From the NCBI GenBank assembly GCA_029959555.1, contig JASCPI010000020.1, forward strand, positions 1 to 64,000: a stretch of DNA of 64,000 nt. The letters run 5' to 3'. The DNA is from Lysobacteraceae bacterium PS02065 (GTDB lineage: Bacteria > Pseudomonadota > Gammaproteobacteria > Xanthomonadales > Rhodanobacteraceae). Both the position numbers and the translations under genes were made by a program. Of the stretch, positions 52,697-63,140 are shown piece by piece. Under the pieces are notes generated by a model. That model did not search any database and was not told the DNA's origin. It saw only the letters and a program-made list of their open reading frames with translations. Numbering within the stretch: position 1 is the first letter of the stretch; the number at the start of each line of letters is the position of its first letter.

Positions 52697-53419
52697 TCAG
52701 CGGCGACGCGGCGGCGTGGTGCTGGCCGCAGTCTTCGCGTTCGCACGTGTCGCGACCCAGACGCGATGGCGCGAGCCGCGCCCCGCGTGCGCGCGCACCG
52801 GAACCTCGTCGACCGCGAAGCCGGCCTGGCCCAGGCGCGCCGTGAAGGCGGCATCGGCATGCGCCGACCACACGGCGAGCACGCCGCCGTCGCGCAGCGC
52901 GGCATGCGCGGCGGCGAGGCCCGCCACCGAGTAGATCGCGTCGTTGTCGCGGCGCGTGAGGCCTTCGGGGCCGTTGTCGACGTCGAGCAGGATCGCGTCC
53001 CACGCGCGCGTGGACGTCCGCACGAGACGGCCGACGTCACCTTCGACGACGCGTGTGCGCGGGTCGTCCAGCGGCCGGCCGGCGTGCTCGCCGAGCTCGC
53101 CGCGGTTCCATGCGACGACGCCGGGCACGAGTTCGGCCACGGTGACCTCGGCGTCGTCGCGCAGGTCGTGCAACGCGGCGGCGAGCGTGAAGCCCATGCC
53201 GAGCCCGCCGACGAGCACGCGTGCACCGGCGCGCGACGCGATCGGCGCGCAGCCGATATGGGCGAGTGCATCCTCCGAGCCGTGCATGCGCGTGGACATG
53301 AGATCGCCGCCGTGACCCGCGATCTTGATCGTGAAGTGCGCACCGTCACGAAACAGGCGAAGCTCGCCGCCGCCCGGAATCGGCGCGGTGTCGAGCAGGG
53401 GCATGCGGGCGCTGGGCAT
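52697..53419 (-). CDS. Spermidine synthase-like methyltransferase-fold protein
   Basis: A 240 aa protein with the polyamine synthase Rossmann core: RVLVGGLGMGFTLAAALHDL (nucleotide loop), VTVAELVPGVVAWNRGELGE (acidic strand end), and WDAILLDVDNGPEGLTRRDN (the region of the catalytic aspartate). It lacks the N-terminal beta domain of full spermidine synthases in recognisable form. The reaction is uncertain. Two starts are possible (53419 and 53404), neither with a clear ribosome site. Confidence 0.78.
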   Translation of the reverse strand: MPSARMPLLDTAPIPGGGELRLFRDGAHFTIKIAGHGGDLMSTRMHGSEDALAHIGCAPIASRAGARVLVGGLGMGFTLAAALHDLRDDAEVTVAELVPGVVAWNRGELGEHAGRPLDDPRTRVVEGDVGRLVRTSTRAWDAILLDVDNGPEGLTRRDNDAIYSVAGLAAAHAALRDGGVLAVWSAHADAAFTARLGQAGFAVDEVPVRAHAGRGSRHRVWVATRANAKTAASTTPPRRR

Positions 53420-53545
53420 CGATGGACACGGTTGATGACGGGGGCGAGATGGTACGCGACGCGCAAGCCGGGCGTTCCCGAGGGTGGACATTCCGCGTCG
53501 GGGCGGCTACACAGGCGCGCGCACCGTCTCATCGGAAACCTTGTC

Positions 53546-54466
53546 GTGAAGAAGTCCTCCGCCGGCCTGCTGGCCGGCCTCGTCCTGCTCCTCGTCGCCT
53601 GCGGCACCACCCCGCGTCGCGACGCGCCTCCTGCATCCTCGGCTGCGGCCCCGCTCAAGATCGCGAGCTGGAACATGGAGCACCTCGCCGAGACCGACGG
53701 CACCGGCTGCAAGGCGCGCACCGAGCCCGACTACGCTGCGTTGCGCGCCTACACGGCGACGCTCGACGCCGATGTCGTGGTGTTCCAGGAGGTCGAGTCG
53801 CAGGCTGCGGCCGAGCGCGTGTTCACGCCGGACCGTTACGTCGTCGTCATGTCCTCGCGTCCCGACAGCGGCCGTCATGGCCCGTGCCGCCGTGGTGGCG
53901 ATGCCGGTGGTCTGACGATCCGCCGCCAGAGCGTCGGCTTCGCGATCCGCAAGGGCATCGCGTTCGCGCGCAATCCCGACCTCGAGGCGCTCGGCGTCGG
54001 CAACCCGGACCTGCGCTGGGGCGTCGACGTGACGATCGCGCGCGGCGAGCCGGTGCGCCTGCTCGGCGTGCATCTCAAGAGCGGCTGCGCACGCGGTGAC
54101 AGCGGCGAGGCCTGCGAGGTGCTGTTCGATCAGGTGCCGGTGCTGCAGCGCTGGATCGAGGCGCGCGCGGCCGAAGGCACCGCGTTCGCGATCCTCGGCG
54201 ACTGGAATCGCCGCCTCGCGCTGCCGGGCGACCCGGTCTGGAAGCAGCTCGGCGAGGCCATGCCGGCCGGTCGCGCACTGACCGATGCCGCAGGTGGACG
54301 TGGTGCCACCTGCAAGCAGCGTTTCCCCGACTACATCGACCATATCGTGCTCGATCCGCAGGCCGCGGCGCGCGTGCAGGCCGGTTCTTTCGAGGAATTC
54401 GCCTACGGCGTACCCGAGGCCGAGCACCCGTCGGATCACTGCCCGATCGCGGTGCGCCTGGACTGA
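53546..54466 (+). CDS. Endonuclease/exonuclease/phosphatase family lipoprotein
   Basis: A 306 aa EEP-superfamily protein with a lipobox (LLVAC, cysteine at 19), so probably membrane-anchored in the envelope. Motifs: IASWNMEHLAE, VVFQEVES (metal glutamate), LLGVHLKSGC, ILGDWNRRL, YIDHIVLD and SDHCPIAVRL. The start is a GTG with GGAA upstream; no ATG precedes the signal. Substrates could be nucleic acid or phospholipid headgroups. Confidence 0.86.
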   Translation: MKKSSAGLLAGLVLLLVACGTTPRRDAPPASSAAAPLKIASWNMEHLAETDGTGCKARTEPDYAALRAYTATLDADVVVFQEVESQAAAERVFTPDRYVVVMSSRPDSGRHGPCRRGGDAGGLTIRRQSVGFAIRKGIAFARNPDLEALGVGNPDLRWGVDVTIARGEPVRLLGVHLKSGCARGDSGEACEVLFDQVPVLQRWIEARAAEGTAFAILGDWNRRLALPGDPVWKQLGEAMPAGRALTDAAGGRGATCKQRFPDYIDHIVLDPQAAARVQAGSFEEFAYGVPEAEHPSDHCPIAVRLD

Positions 54467-54587
54467 CGCGGGCGCGCGCACTGGAGAAGCGCGCGGCGAC
54501 TGGCTACCCTTGCGCCCCGTTTCCGGCGGGTGGCCGCGCGTTTTCGCTTGCCGCCCGCTCCGCCACCGACACCAAGCAGGTATTCCC

Positions 54588-55304
54588 ATGGGCAGAGGCC
54601 CGAGCATCGAAGGCCGCAAGAACGCCGAGGACGCGCGTCGCGGCAAGATCTTCACCAAGCTGATCCGCGAGATCACGGTCGCCGCGCGTCAGGGCGCCGA
54701 TCCGTCCGCGAACGCGCGCCTGCGCATCGCGATCGACAAGGCGCTGTCCTCGAACATGTCCAAGGACACGATCGAGCGCGCGGTCAAGCGTGGCTCGGGT
54801 GCCGACGGCGCCGACAACATGCAGGAGCTGCGTTACGAGGGCTACGGCCCGTCGGGCGTCGCGCTGATCATCGACACCATGACCGACAACCCCGTGCGCA
54901 CCGTGGCCGACGTGCGCCACGCGCTCGGCAAGCACGGCGGCAACCTCGGCACCAGTGGTTCGGTCGCGTTCCAGTTCGCGCGCGTCGGCGAGATCGTCGT
55001 CGACACCTCGGCCGACGGCGCCGAGGACCGCGTCCTCGAACTTGCCCTCGACGCCGGTGCCGACGACGTGCAGGCCGAAGCCGGGCAGAGCACGGTGCTG
55101 TGCGCGCCGGACCAGTTCGAGGCGGTCAAGAAGGCGCTGGTCGACGCCGGCATCGAGCCGGTTTCGGCCGATGTGGTCATGCGTCCCGAGAACCGCGTCG
55201 CGGTGACCGGCGAGGCCGCCGAGACCATGGCCGACCTGCTCGAGTGGCTCGACGAGCTCGACGATGTCCAGGACGTCTACCACAACGCGACGCTGCCCCA
55301 GTAA
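54588..55304 (+). CDS. YebC/PmpR family protein
   Basis: A 238 aa cytoplasmic protein of the YebC family, known as transcriptional regulators and, more recently, as factors relieving ribosome stalling. It opens MGRGPSIEGRKNAEDARRGK, then KLIREITVAARQGADPSANA and the conserved MSKDTIERAVKRG, YEGYGPSGVALII, NLGTSGSVAFQF. The first residues differ slightly from the common MAGHSKW, matching the YeeN-like branch. The ruvC-ruvA-ruvB genes that often follow yebC are absent. Confidence 0.93.
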   Translation: MGRGPSIEGRKNAEDARRGKIFTKLIREITVAARQGADPSANARLRIAIDKALSSNMSKDTIERAVKRGSGADGADNMQELRYEGYGPSGVALIIDTMTDNPVRTVADVRHALGKHGGNLGTSGSVAFQFARVGEIVVDTSADGAEDRVLELALDAGADDVQAEAGQSTVLCAPDQFEAVKKALVDAGIEPVSADVVMRPENRVAVTGEAAETMADLLEWLDELDDVQDVYHNATLPQ

Positions 55305-55310
55305 GCGACC

Positions 55311-56492
55311 TCAGGCGCCCGCCGCGCGCGGGCGCAGTGCGAGCAGCGTGATCGCGCCCGCGACGAGCCCCCAGAAGGCCGAGCCGACGCCCCACAGCAC
55401 GAGTCCCGAGGCGGTCACGAGGAAGGTCACGAGCGCGGCTTCGCGCGCGCTTTCCTCGTGCAGGGCCGCGGCGAGGCTGTTGCCGATCGTGCCGAGCAGG
55501 GCGATGCCGGCGATGGCCATGACGAGTTCCTTCGGGAACGCCGCGAACAGCGCGGCCACGGTCGCCCCGAACAGCCCGACCACGATGTAGAACGCGCCGG
55601 CCGCGACCGCGGCGACGTAGCGGCGCGACGGGTCCTCGTGCGCCTCGCGGCCCATGCAGATCGCCGCGGTGATCGCGGCGAGGTTGAGGGCGTAGGCACC
55701 GAACGGCGCGAGCACCGCGTTGGTGACGCCGATCCAGCCGATCGTCGGCGATACCGGCACGGCGTAGCCCGACGCGCGGATCACCGCGACGCCGGGCACG
55801 TTCTGCGAGGCCATCGTGACCACGAACAGCGGCAGTGCGATGCCGATCATGGCCTGCCACGAGAACGCCGGCAGCGTGAGCACGGGATGTGCGAGTTCGA
55901 GGTGGACGGCCTCGACATGCAGCGTGCCGTCGAGCGCCGTGATGACGACGCCGACCGCGAGTGTCGCGATCACCGCGTAGCGCGGCGAAAGCCGCCGCAT
56001 CGCCAGCCAGGTCCCGAACATTGCCAAAGCCAGGCCCGGGCGCGCCTGCATCGCGCCGAACAGGTCGAGCCCGAAGCGCAGCAACACGCCGGCGAGCATG
56101 CCCGAGGCGAGTGCGATCGGGATGCGACGGATCGCGCGCTCGAACACGCCCGAGAAGCCGCAGGCCGCCATGAGCACGGCGCAGGCGAGGAAGGCTCCCG
56201 TCGCCTCGGCCAATGGCACGGCGGTGGCGGTGCCGATCAGCATCGCCGCGCCGGGCGTCGACCACGCGGTCACCACCGGCATGCGATGGCGCAGCCACAG
56301 GCCGATGCAGGTGACGCCCATGCCGAGGCCCAGCGCCCACATCCACGAGGCGATCGTCGCGTCGTCGGCACCCAGCGACCGCGCGGCCTGGAACACGATC
56401 ACGGCCGAGCTCGCGAAGCCGACGAGCACGGTGACGAAACCGGCGACGATCGCCGAAGGCGAGGCATCGCGCAGAAGGCTCGGACGACTCAA
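55311..56492 (-). CDS. benE: BenE-type benzoate/H+ symporter
   Basis: A 393 aa inner-membrane transporter, about twelve membrane segments, of the benzoate:H+ symporter family. GFASSAVIVFQAARSLGAD, VTAWSTPGAAMLIGTATAV and VVTMASQNVPGVAVIRASGY are typical, as is FGAYALNLAAITAAICMGRE. No ATG or GTG fits; the TTG at 56492 has AGGGAA 7 bases upstream and begins a plausible N-terminus (LSRPSLLRDASPSAIVAGF). No benzoate degradation genes are nearby, so the substrate may differ. Confidence 0.88.
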   Translation of the reverse strand: MSRPSLLRDASPSAIVAGFVTVLVGFASSAVIVFQAARSLGADDATIASWMWALGLGMGVTCIGLWLRHRMPVVTAWSTPGAAMLIGTATAVPLAEATGAFLACAVLMAACGFSGVFERAIRRIPIALASGMLAGVLLRFGLDLFGAMQARPGLALAMFGTWLAMRRLSPRYAVIATLAVGVVITALDGTLHVEAVHLELAHPVLTLPAFSWQAMIGIALPLFVVTMASQNVPGVAVIRASGYAVPVSPTIGWIGVTNAVLAPFGAYALNLAAITAAICMGREAHEDPSRRYVAAVAAGAFYIVVGLFGATVAALFAAFPKELVMAIAGIALLGTIGNSLAAALHEESAREAALVTFLVTASGLVLWGVGSAFWGLVAGAITLLALRPRAAGA

Positions 56493-56657
56493 GGTGGATT
56501 CCCTGAAAAATGCGCATTGTCCGCGCAGGCGCGCCACGTCGCCAGCGGCGTGGTGCCGCGCGACGCGCCGACAACGCGGTGGCAACGTTTCGTGAACGAA
56601 CGCGCTGCGAGCATCGCGGCCCCGCCACCCGGGTGGCTGCGACGAGAGGATGCGTGC

Positions 56658-57227
56658 TTGCCCACGCGCACGACGAGATGGATGGCCGGCGCATTCGCGC
56701 TCGCGGCCGTGATGGCCCCCGATGCTGCATCCGCGCAGCAGGGGGATGCCGTGTTCGCCGACGGCTTCGAGCCCGCCGGCGCGGGAGAAACGTGGTCCGA
56801 GGTGCTCGCGATCCACAACGATGCGCGCGAGCTCGTGTCGCCGCCGGCCGATCCTGCGCTGGAGCCGCTGCGCTGGGACGCCGGCGTCGCCGCGACCGCG
56901 CAGGCGTCCGCCGACCGCTGCCAGTGGTCGCACAGCAGCACCCCCGGCGTGGGCGAGAACCTCTACGCGCGTACCGGCGACGTGCGGCTTCCCGGCGAGG
57001 CCGCGCTGGCATGGGTGGCCGAGGCGTCGGATTACGACTACGCGAGCAACAGCTGCGCGAGTGGCGAGACTTGCGGCCACTACACGCAGATCGTGTGGCG
57101 CTCGACGACGTCGGTCGGCTGCGCGATGCAGGTCTGCCCGAGCGGCGGGCCGTGGAGCGGCACGTGGACGATCTATGTCTGCCAGTACGCCCCGCGCGGC
57201 AATTATCTGGGCGAGCGACCGTACTGA
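56658..57227 (+). CDS. Secreted CAP-domain (PR-1/SCP-like) protein
   Basis: A 189 aa exported protein. The signal peptide ends ASAQQ, followed by GDAVFADGFEPAGAG, then a CAP domain: VLAIHNDARELV, TPGVGENLYA, GHYTQIVWRSTTSVGCAM and YVCQYAPRGNYLGE. Six cysteines suit the pathogenesis-related-1-type fold with disulphides. The TTG at 56658 is chosen because GAGAGGA precedes it and it gives a basic n-region; the ATG at 56682 is the alternative. It ends one base from a convergent gene. Confidence 0.8.
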   Translation: MPTRTTRWMAGAFALAAVMAPDAASAQQGDAVFADGFEPAGAGETWSEVLAIHNDARELVSPPADPALEPLRWDAGVAATAQASADRCQWSHSSTPGVGENLYARTGDVRLPGEAALAWVAEASDYDYASNSCASGETCGHYTQIVWRSTTSVGCAMQVCPSGGPWSGTWTIYVCQYAPRGNYLGERPY

Positions 57228-57228
57228 T

Positions 57229-58248
57229 TCAACGGCAGGAGGGCGTCGATGCGTGCGCGACGACGCGATTGCGGCCTTGCCGCTTGGCGTCGTAGAGCGC
57301 CCGGTCCGCCGCGCCGACCGCACCCTCGATGCGGCCTGCCGAGGCGTTCCACTCCGCCACGCCGATGCTCACGCTGACCATGACGTCGCGGAAGTCCGCG
57401 GTCGCCACGGCGGCACGCAGGCGCTCGGCGAGCACGACGCCCTGCTGCAGGCCGGTGTCGTACAGGATCACCGCGAACTCCTCGCCACCGTAGCGGAACA
57501 GCGCGACGCCGGGATCGAGGATGCGGCCGAGCTCGGCGGCCGTCTCGGTGATGATGCGGTCGCCGACGAGATGGCCGTGCTCGTCGTTGATCGCCTTGAA
57601 GTGGTCGATGTCGATGAGCAGGAACGTGCAGCGGCTGGCCGGGCCGGCGTTGTCGGCGAGCTGGTCGATCGCCTCGTTGAACGTACGCCGGTTGAGGCAG
57701 TTGGTCAGCGCGTCGTGGTCGGAGTGGAAGCGCAGCAGGGCTCCGGCACGTTCCTGAAGCAAGGCGTAGGTGTAGATGAAGCAGACGAGCAGGCCGTAGC
57801 CGCTCGCGAAGCGCACGACGTCGATCGGCGCCACCTGCTGGACGAGGAAGACGCAGGTGTACAGGCCGTACAGGACCATGCCGGTGAGCGCGCGCCCGCT
57901 GCCGAGCAGGAACACGAGCAGCGGCGGGAAGATGTAGGCCCAGTGCTGCATGGGCTTCTCGTGCATCGCGCCGAACGGGATCACCACCACGAGCACGGTG
58001 CCGATGACGCTGAAGAAGATCGTCGCGCCGAGCTGGCGCGGCAAGGTCAGCAGCCCGACCACGCACGCCCCCGAGGCGAGGAAGATGCCGCCGGCGAGCC
58101 ACGCCGTGTCGGTGTAGCCGAGGCTCGTGTTGAGCGTGCCGAGTGCGACCATCAGCACCGTGATGAGCACGCCGAGCACGAGCGCGACGCGCCACCGCAT
58201 CGTCTCGCGCAGGATCGAAAACGAATCGCGACGCCTCGTGGCTGCCAC
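57229..58248 (-). CDS. GGDEF diguanylate cyclase
   Basis: A 339 aa membrane protein. Residues about 20-170 contain six hydrophobic segments (a sensor region). The GGDEF domain follows from HDALTNCLNRRTFNEAIDQL, with active site RYGGEEFAVIL and DIDHFKAINDEHGHLVGD. GGEEF is catalytically competent in the family. No RxxD inhibitory site is evident just before the motif. It should make cyclic di-GMP in response to an unknown membrane signal. No EAL domain is attached. Confidence 0.94.
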   Translation of the reverse strand: MAATRRRDSFSILRETMRWRVALVLGVLITVLMVALGTLNTSLGYTDTAWLAGGIFLASGACVVGLLTLPRQLGATIFFSVIGTVLVVVIPFGAMHEKPMQHWAYIFPPLLVFLLGSGRALTGMVLYGLYTCVFLVQQVAPIDVVRFASGYGLLVCFIYTYALLQERAGALLRFHSDHDALTNCLNRRTFNEAIDQLADNAGPASRCTFLLIDIDHFKAINDEHGHLVGDRIITETAAELGRILDPGVALFRYGGEEFAVILYDTGLQQGVVLAERLRAAVATADFRDVMVSVSIGVAEWNASAGRIEGAVGAADRALYDAKRQGRNRVVAHASTPSCR

Positions 58249-58471
58249 GGTGCTCCCCCGTAACCGAGAGGCATGCTAGCGCAAACCCGGTGACCGGAGC
58301 CTGCGCGGAACGGCCCGCGACACGCTTCCTGACGTTGCAATCGTTTACGTGGGTGGGGCGTTGGCGCAGGGCATCGTCGAGGCCCGCCCGGAGCCCGGCG
58401 GCACGGCGCGGACGGCGGGTGCGGCGATCGCGCAGGCAGCGTCCGGCCGTCTCCGCATGCGATCATGCGGG

Positions 58472-59836
<1,365 letters not shown>

Positions 59837-59980
59837 CGCCCGTCGGCAGGCGGGTCGGGGGCGGCAGGACGACGGCGGGAGCGTGCAGACCGCCGCGCGA
59901 GGCCGCGCCGCGTGATGCCGTTCGCTTCGGCGATCCGGCGTGATCGCGTGACACCTGCAGGCCACGTCGCGCCGAGGCTG

Positions 59981-60406
59981 TCACCCGAGCAGCGACAGCA
60001 ACCGCATGCCGATCGCCGCGACACCTGCGGTGAGCAGCGTGAGCAACACCGCGATGGTCGTGAGCAGGGTCGCGCGCCGTCGTGCGGCGTCGCCGCGCAG
60101 GATCGGCGTGTCGCGCACGACGCGGGCGCCGAGCGGCGGCCATTGCCCGCTCGCGCGCGTACGCCGCGCGCTGCGCGCCGAGTGCCACGCGAGTGCAGCG
60201 AGGCACATCGCGCTCGCCATGAGCGCGAGCCCGGTCATCGCCCGCACGTGCAGGATCAGGGTGGGAACCTCGGTGGCCTCGCTCGCCGCGCTGAACCAGC
60301 GATGGAACGCGACGACGGCGATCGCGAGCAGCAGCGCGGCGACGGCGAGCACGACGACCGTCGTGCGTCGCAGGCGCGCGTCGGCGTGCAGGATCTCGTG
60401 TTCCAT
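59981..60406 (-). CDS. Hypothetical membrane protein
   Basis: A 141 aa protein with three hydrophobic segments: about residues 16-36 (TTVVVLAVAALLLAIAVVAF), 55-75 (MTGLALMASAMCLAALAWHS) and 112-138 (LLTTIAVLLTLLTAGVAAIG). A basic linker rich in arginine lies between the last two. No family recognised. It converges with dbpA and is divergent from the lipoprotein gene at 60504. Confidence 0.65.
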   Translation of the reverse strand: MEHEILHADARLRRTTVVVLAVAALLLAIAVVAFHRWFSAASEATEVPTLILHVRAMTGLALMASAMCLAALAWHSARSARRTRASGQWPPLGARVVRDTPILRGDAARRRATLLTTIAVLLTLLTAGVAAIGMRLLSLLG

Positions 60407-60503
60407 GCCAGGTCCCCATCGGCAAAGCGGGCAGCATAGCGGCGCGGCATCGAGCGACCGTGCCGTATATCGCCCAATCCCTGCGCCGGTCTATCCTTGC
60501 GTG

Positions 60504-61433
60504 ATGAACACCACGCTTCCGCGCGCCTGCGCACTCGTCGCCGTTGCCATCCTGCTCGCCGCCTGCGGCAGCCTGCCGGGACGGTCGTCGGGCAAGACCG
60601 TCTCCACGGCCGGACCGACGCCCGACCTCGTCGGCACCTACGACAATCACGAACAGGTCTGGCAGGCCGGTCCAGCGGCGACGCCGCGCGTGCGCATCGA
60701 GGTCGTGCCGCTGTCGCGCGCGGGCTGGTACGGCTGGACGACACGCTTCGAGGGTTCCGGCACGCTGATGTCGACGCTCGTGTTGCGCGTCGACACCAGC
60801 GGCGAGGTCGTGACCATGGTCCCGCATCGTGGTGCCGGGACGCTCCTGGGCAAGGCGTTCGATCCCGCGCAATGGACGGCGCTCGACGCGTGCGCGCTGC
60901 GCGGTCGCGCGCAGCCGGGCATGCTGCGCGTCGATGCCGATGCCACGGCGTGCGCCTCGATCGCGGCCGGACTCGGCGCCGAGGCCGCCTTGCTGCCGTT
61001 GTCGATCGAGCGCGAAGGCGACTGGCTGCGCACGCGCCTGTATGCCGACCAGGCGCGCGGCGCCGAGGCGCGCAGCGAGGCTCGACGCGTGGTCGCGTTC
61101 AGGGGCTGGGCCGCCGTCAACGGTGCTGGCCGCCAGGCGACTGCCGACAACACCGACTGGCACATGTCGCGCGACCTGCGCCTCGACAACGAAGGCGGCC
61201 GCGTCGCGCTGGCGTGGCGTGACGGCAAGCCGTCGGGCTATTCGTTGCTGCTCGAGCGCCTGACCTACCGCGAGAGCGGCACCGACATGCTCAAGCTGTC
61301 GGTGGTCGAGGATGCGAGCGGTGCGGTCGTGGTCTACGCCTGGGCCGATCCGACGTCGTCGCGCATCGGCGTCAACCTGGGCTGGGTCCAGGTCGGCCTC
61401 GAGCGCGCCGCTGCCGCGGAGGCAAGGCGATGA
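60504..61433 (+). CDS. Lipoprotein, possibly CpcT/CpeT-like
   Basis: A 309 aa lipoprotein (signal peptide [21 protein letters not shown]; cysteine 21). The mature part starts [20 protein letters not shown], which resembles the opening of the CpcT/CpeT lyase family, followed by a beta-barrel-like run of strands ([20 protein letters not shown]). Phycobiliproteins are not expected here, so a different ligand is likely. Homology is suggestive only. Its stop overlaps the ATG of the tRNA-binding protein gene. Confidence 0.68.
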   Translation: MNTTLPRACALVAVAILLAACGSLPGRSSGKTVSTAGPTPDLVGTYDNHEQVWQAGPAATPRVRIEVVPLSRAGWYGWTTRFEGSGTLMSTLVLRVDTSGEVVTMVPHRGAGTLLGKAFDPAQWTALDACALRGRAQPGMLRVDADATACASIAAGLGAEAALLPLSIEREGDWLRTRLYADQARGAEARSEARRVVAFRGWAAVNGAGRQATADNTDWHMSRDLRLDNEGGRVALAWRDGKPSGYSLLLERLTYRESGTDMLKLSVVEDASGAVVVYAWADPTSSRIGVNLGWVQVGLERAAAAEARR

Positions 61434-61786
61434 GCACGGAAGCCGATACGCCCGCCGACACGATCACGTGGGGCGACTTCGAGAAGGTGCTCCTCGTCGC
61501 GGGCACGGTCGTGCGCGCCGAAGTGTTCGCCGAGGCACGCAAGCCCGCGCACAAGGTCTGGGTCGACTTCGGCCCGTACGGCGAGAAGAAGACGAGTGCG
61601 CAGGTCGCGCACCTCTACACGCCCGGGGACCTCGTCGGCAGGCAGGTCATCGGCGTGATCAATTTTCCCGAGAAGCAGATCGGGCCGTTCCGATCGCAGT
61701 TCCTGCTGACGGGCTTTCCGACCGACGACGGCATCGTGCTCGCCGCGCTCGAACGCCCGGTGCCGAACGGCACGCGGCTCGCGTAA
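61430..61786 (+). CDS. tRNA-binding domain protein, CsaA-like
   Basis: A 118 aa cytoplasmic protein with a single OB-fold tRNA-binding domain. [40 protein letters not shown] and [20 protein letters not shown] are diagnostic of the CsaA/YgjH group, described as export-related chaperones and tRNA binders. It overlaps the lipoprotein gene by 4 bases. The conserved C-terminal [11 protein letters not shown] is complete. Confidence 0.9.
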   Translation: MSTEADTPADTITWGDFEKVLLVAGTVVRAEVFAEARKPAHKVWVDFGPYGEKKTSAQVAHLYTPGDLVGRQVIGVINFPEKQIGPFRSQFLLTGFPTDDGIVLAALERPVPNGTRLA

Positions 61787-61806
61787 GTCCGGCAGGGTCA
61801 TCGCTG

Positions 61807-61838
61807 CTGGCCCGATGCCTCCGCAGGCATCGGGCCAG
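61807..61838. terminator. Bidirectional hairpin between convergent genes
   Basis: A 14-base perfect stem (61807-61820 with 61825-61838) with loop CCGC lies between the tRNA-binding protein gene and the convergent thiolase gene. There is no T run in either direction. Its position and perfection suggest it ends both transcripts. Confidence 0.6.
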
Positions 61839-61852
61839 GATGGCGAGGTGGA

Positions 61853-63049
61853 TCAGAGCGCTTCGAAGATGCCCGCCGCGCCCATGCCGGTGCCGATGCA
61901 CATCGTCACCATGCCGTACTTCTGCTTGCGTCGGCGCAGGCCGTGGATCAGCGTGGCGGCGCGTATCGCACCGGTCGCACCGAGCGGGTGGCCGAGCGCG
62001 ATCGCGCCGCCGAGCGGGTTGATCTTCGACGCGTCGAGATCGACGTCGCGGATCACCGCGAGCGCCTGCGCGGCGAACGCCTCGTTGAGCTCGATCCAGT
62101 CGAGCTGGTCCTTGGTCAGGCCGGCCAGCGAGAGCGCCTTCGGGATCGCCGCGATCGGGCCGATGCCCATGACCTCGGGGCGCACGCCGGCGACCGCGAA
62201 CGACACGTAGCGCGCGATCGGCGTGAGGTTGAACTCCCTGATCGCCTTCTCGCTGGCGAGCAGCAGCGCGCCGGCGCCGTCGGACATCTGCGAGGCGTTG
62301 CCGGCCGTCACGCTGCCGCCGGCCTTGAACACCGTGCGCAGCTTGGCCAGGCCTTCGGCGGTCGTATCGGCACGCGGGCCTTCGTCGGCGTCGATCGTGC
62401 GCGTGTCGGACTTGATCGTGCGCCTGGCGAGGTCGGGGTAGCGGTCGTCGAGTGTGAACGGGACGATCTCGTCCTTGAACTCGCCGGCCGCCTGCGCGGC
62501 GAGCGCCTTCCGGTGCGAGGCGAGCGCGAATGCGTCCTGGTCCTCGCGGCTGACCTTCCACTCGCTGGCGACGTTCTCGGCCGTGATGCCCATGCCGTAG
62601 GCGATCGCGATGTTCTCGTCGCGGAACGCGGCCGGGTTCATCGCGATGCGATGGCCCATCATCGGCACCATGCTCATGCTCTCCGTGCCACCGGCGAGCA
62701 TGAGGTCGGCATCGCCGGTGCGGATGCGGTCGGCGGCGAGCGCTATCGCCTGCACGCCCGAGGAGCAGAAGCGGTTGATCGTCTGCGCGGCGACCGTGTT
62801 GGGCAGGCCGGCGAGCAGCACGCCGATGCGCGCGACGTTCATGCCCTGCTCGGCTTCGGGCATCGCGCAGCCGATCACGGCGTCCTCGATGCGCGAGAGG
62901 TCGAGGCCGGGCGAGCCGGCGACGGCCGCACGCACGACGTGCGCGAGCAGGTCGTCGGGGCGTGTGTTGCGGAATACGCCGCGCGGCGCCTTGCCGACCG
63001 GCGTACGCACGGCGGAGACGATGTAGGCATCCTGGAGCTGCTTGGTCAT
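61853..63049 (-). CDS. Acetyl-CoA C-acyltransferase (thiolase)
   Basis: A 398 aa thiolase for the last step of fatty-acid beta-oxidation. The acyl-accepting cysteine is in TINRFCSSGVQAIA, NEAFAAQALAV is a conserved block, GGAIALGHPLGATGA holds a catalytic histidine, and CIGTGMGAAGIFEAL the second cysteine. Cytoplasmic. It follows the dehydrogenase gene at the right edge in the reverse sense (transcribed before that gene's product is complete is not possible; that gene lies upstream). Probably one unit with it: a FadB/FadA-like or FadN/FadA-like pair. Substrate chain length unknown. Confidence 0.95.
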   Translation of the reverse strand: MTKQLQDAYIVSAVRTPVGKAPRGVFRNTRPDDLLAHVVRAAVAGSPGLDLSRIEDAVIGCAMPEAEQGMNVARIGVLLAGLPNTVAAQTINRFCSSGVQAIALAADRIRTGDADLMLAGGTESMSMVPMMGHRIAMNPAAFRDENIAIAYGMGITAENVASEWKVSREDQDAFALASHRKALAAQAAGEFKDEIVPFTLDDRYPDLARRTIKSDTRTIDADEGPRADTTAEGLAKLRTVFKAGGSVTAGNASQMSDGAGALLLASEKAIREFNLTPIARYVSFAVAGVRPEVMGIGPIAAIPKALSLAGLTKDQLDWIELNEAFAAQALAVIRDVDLDASKINPLGGAIALGHPLGATGAIRAATLIHGLRRRKQKYGMVTMCIGTGMGAAGIFEAL

Positions 63050-63140
63050 GCGTGATCTCCGGCGCGCATGCCGGCAGGCACGCGGCGCGTCAGGAAGAGG
63101 GAACAGGGAAGGTGACGGGCGTCTTGCGTCGTGCGCATCG

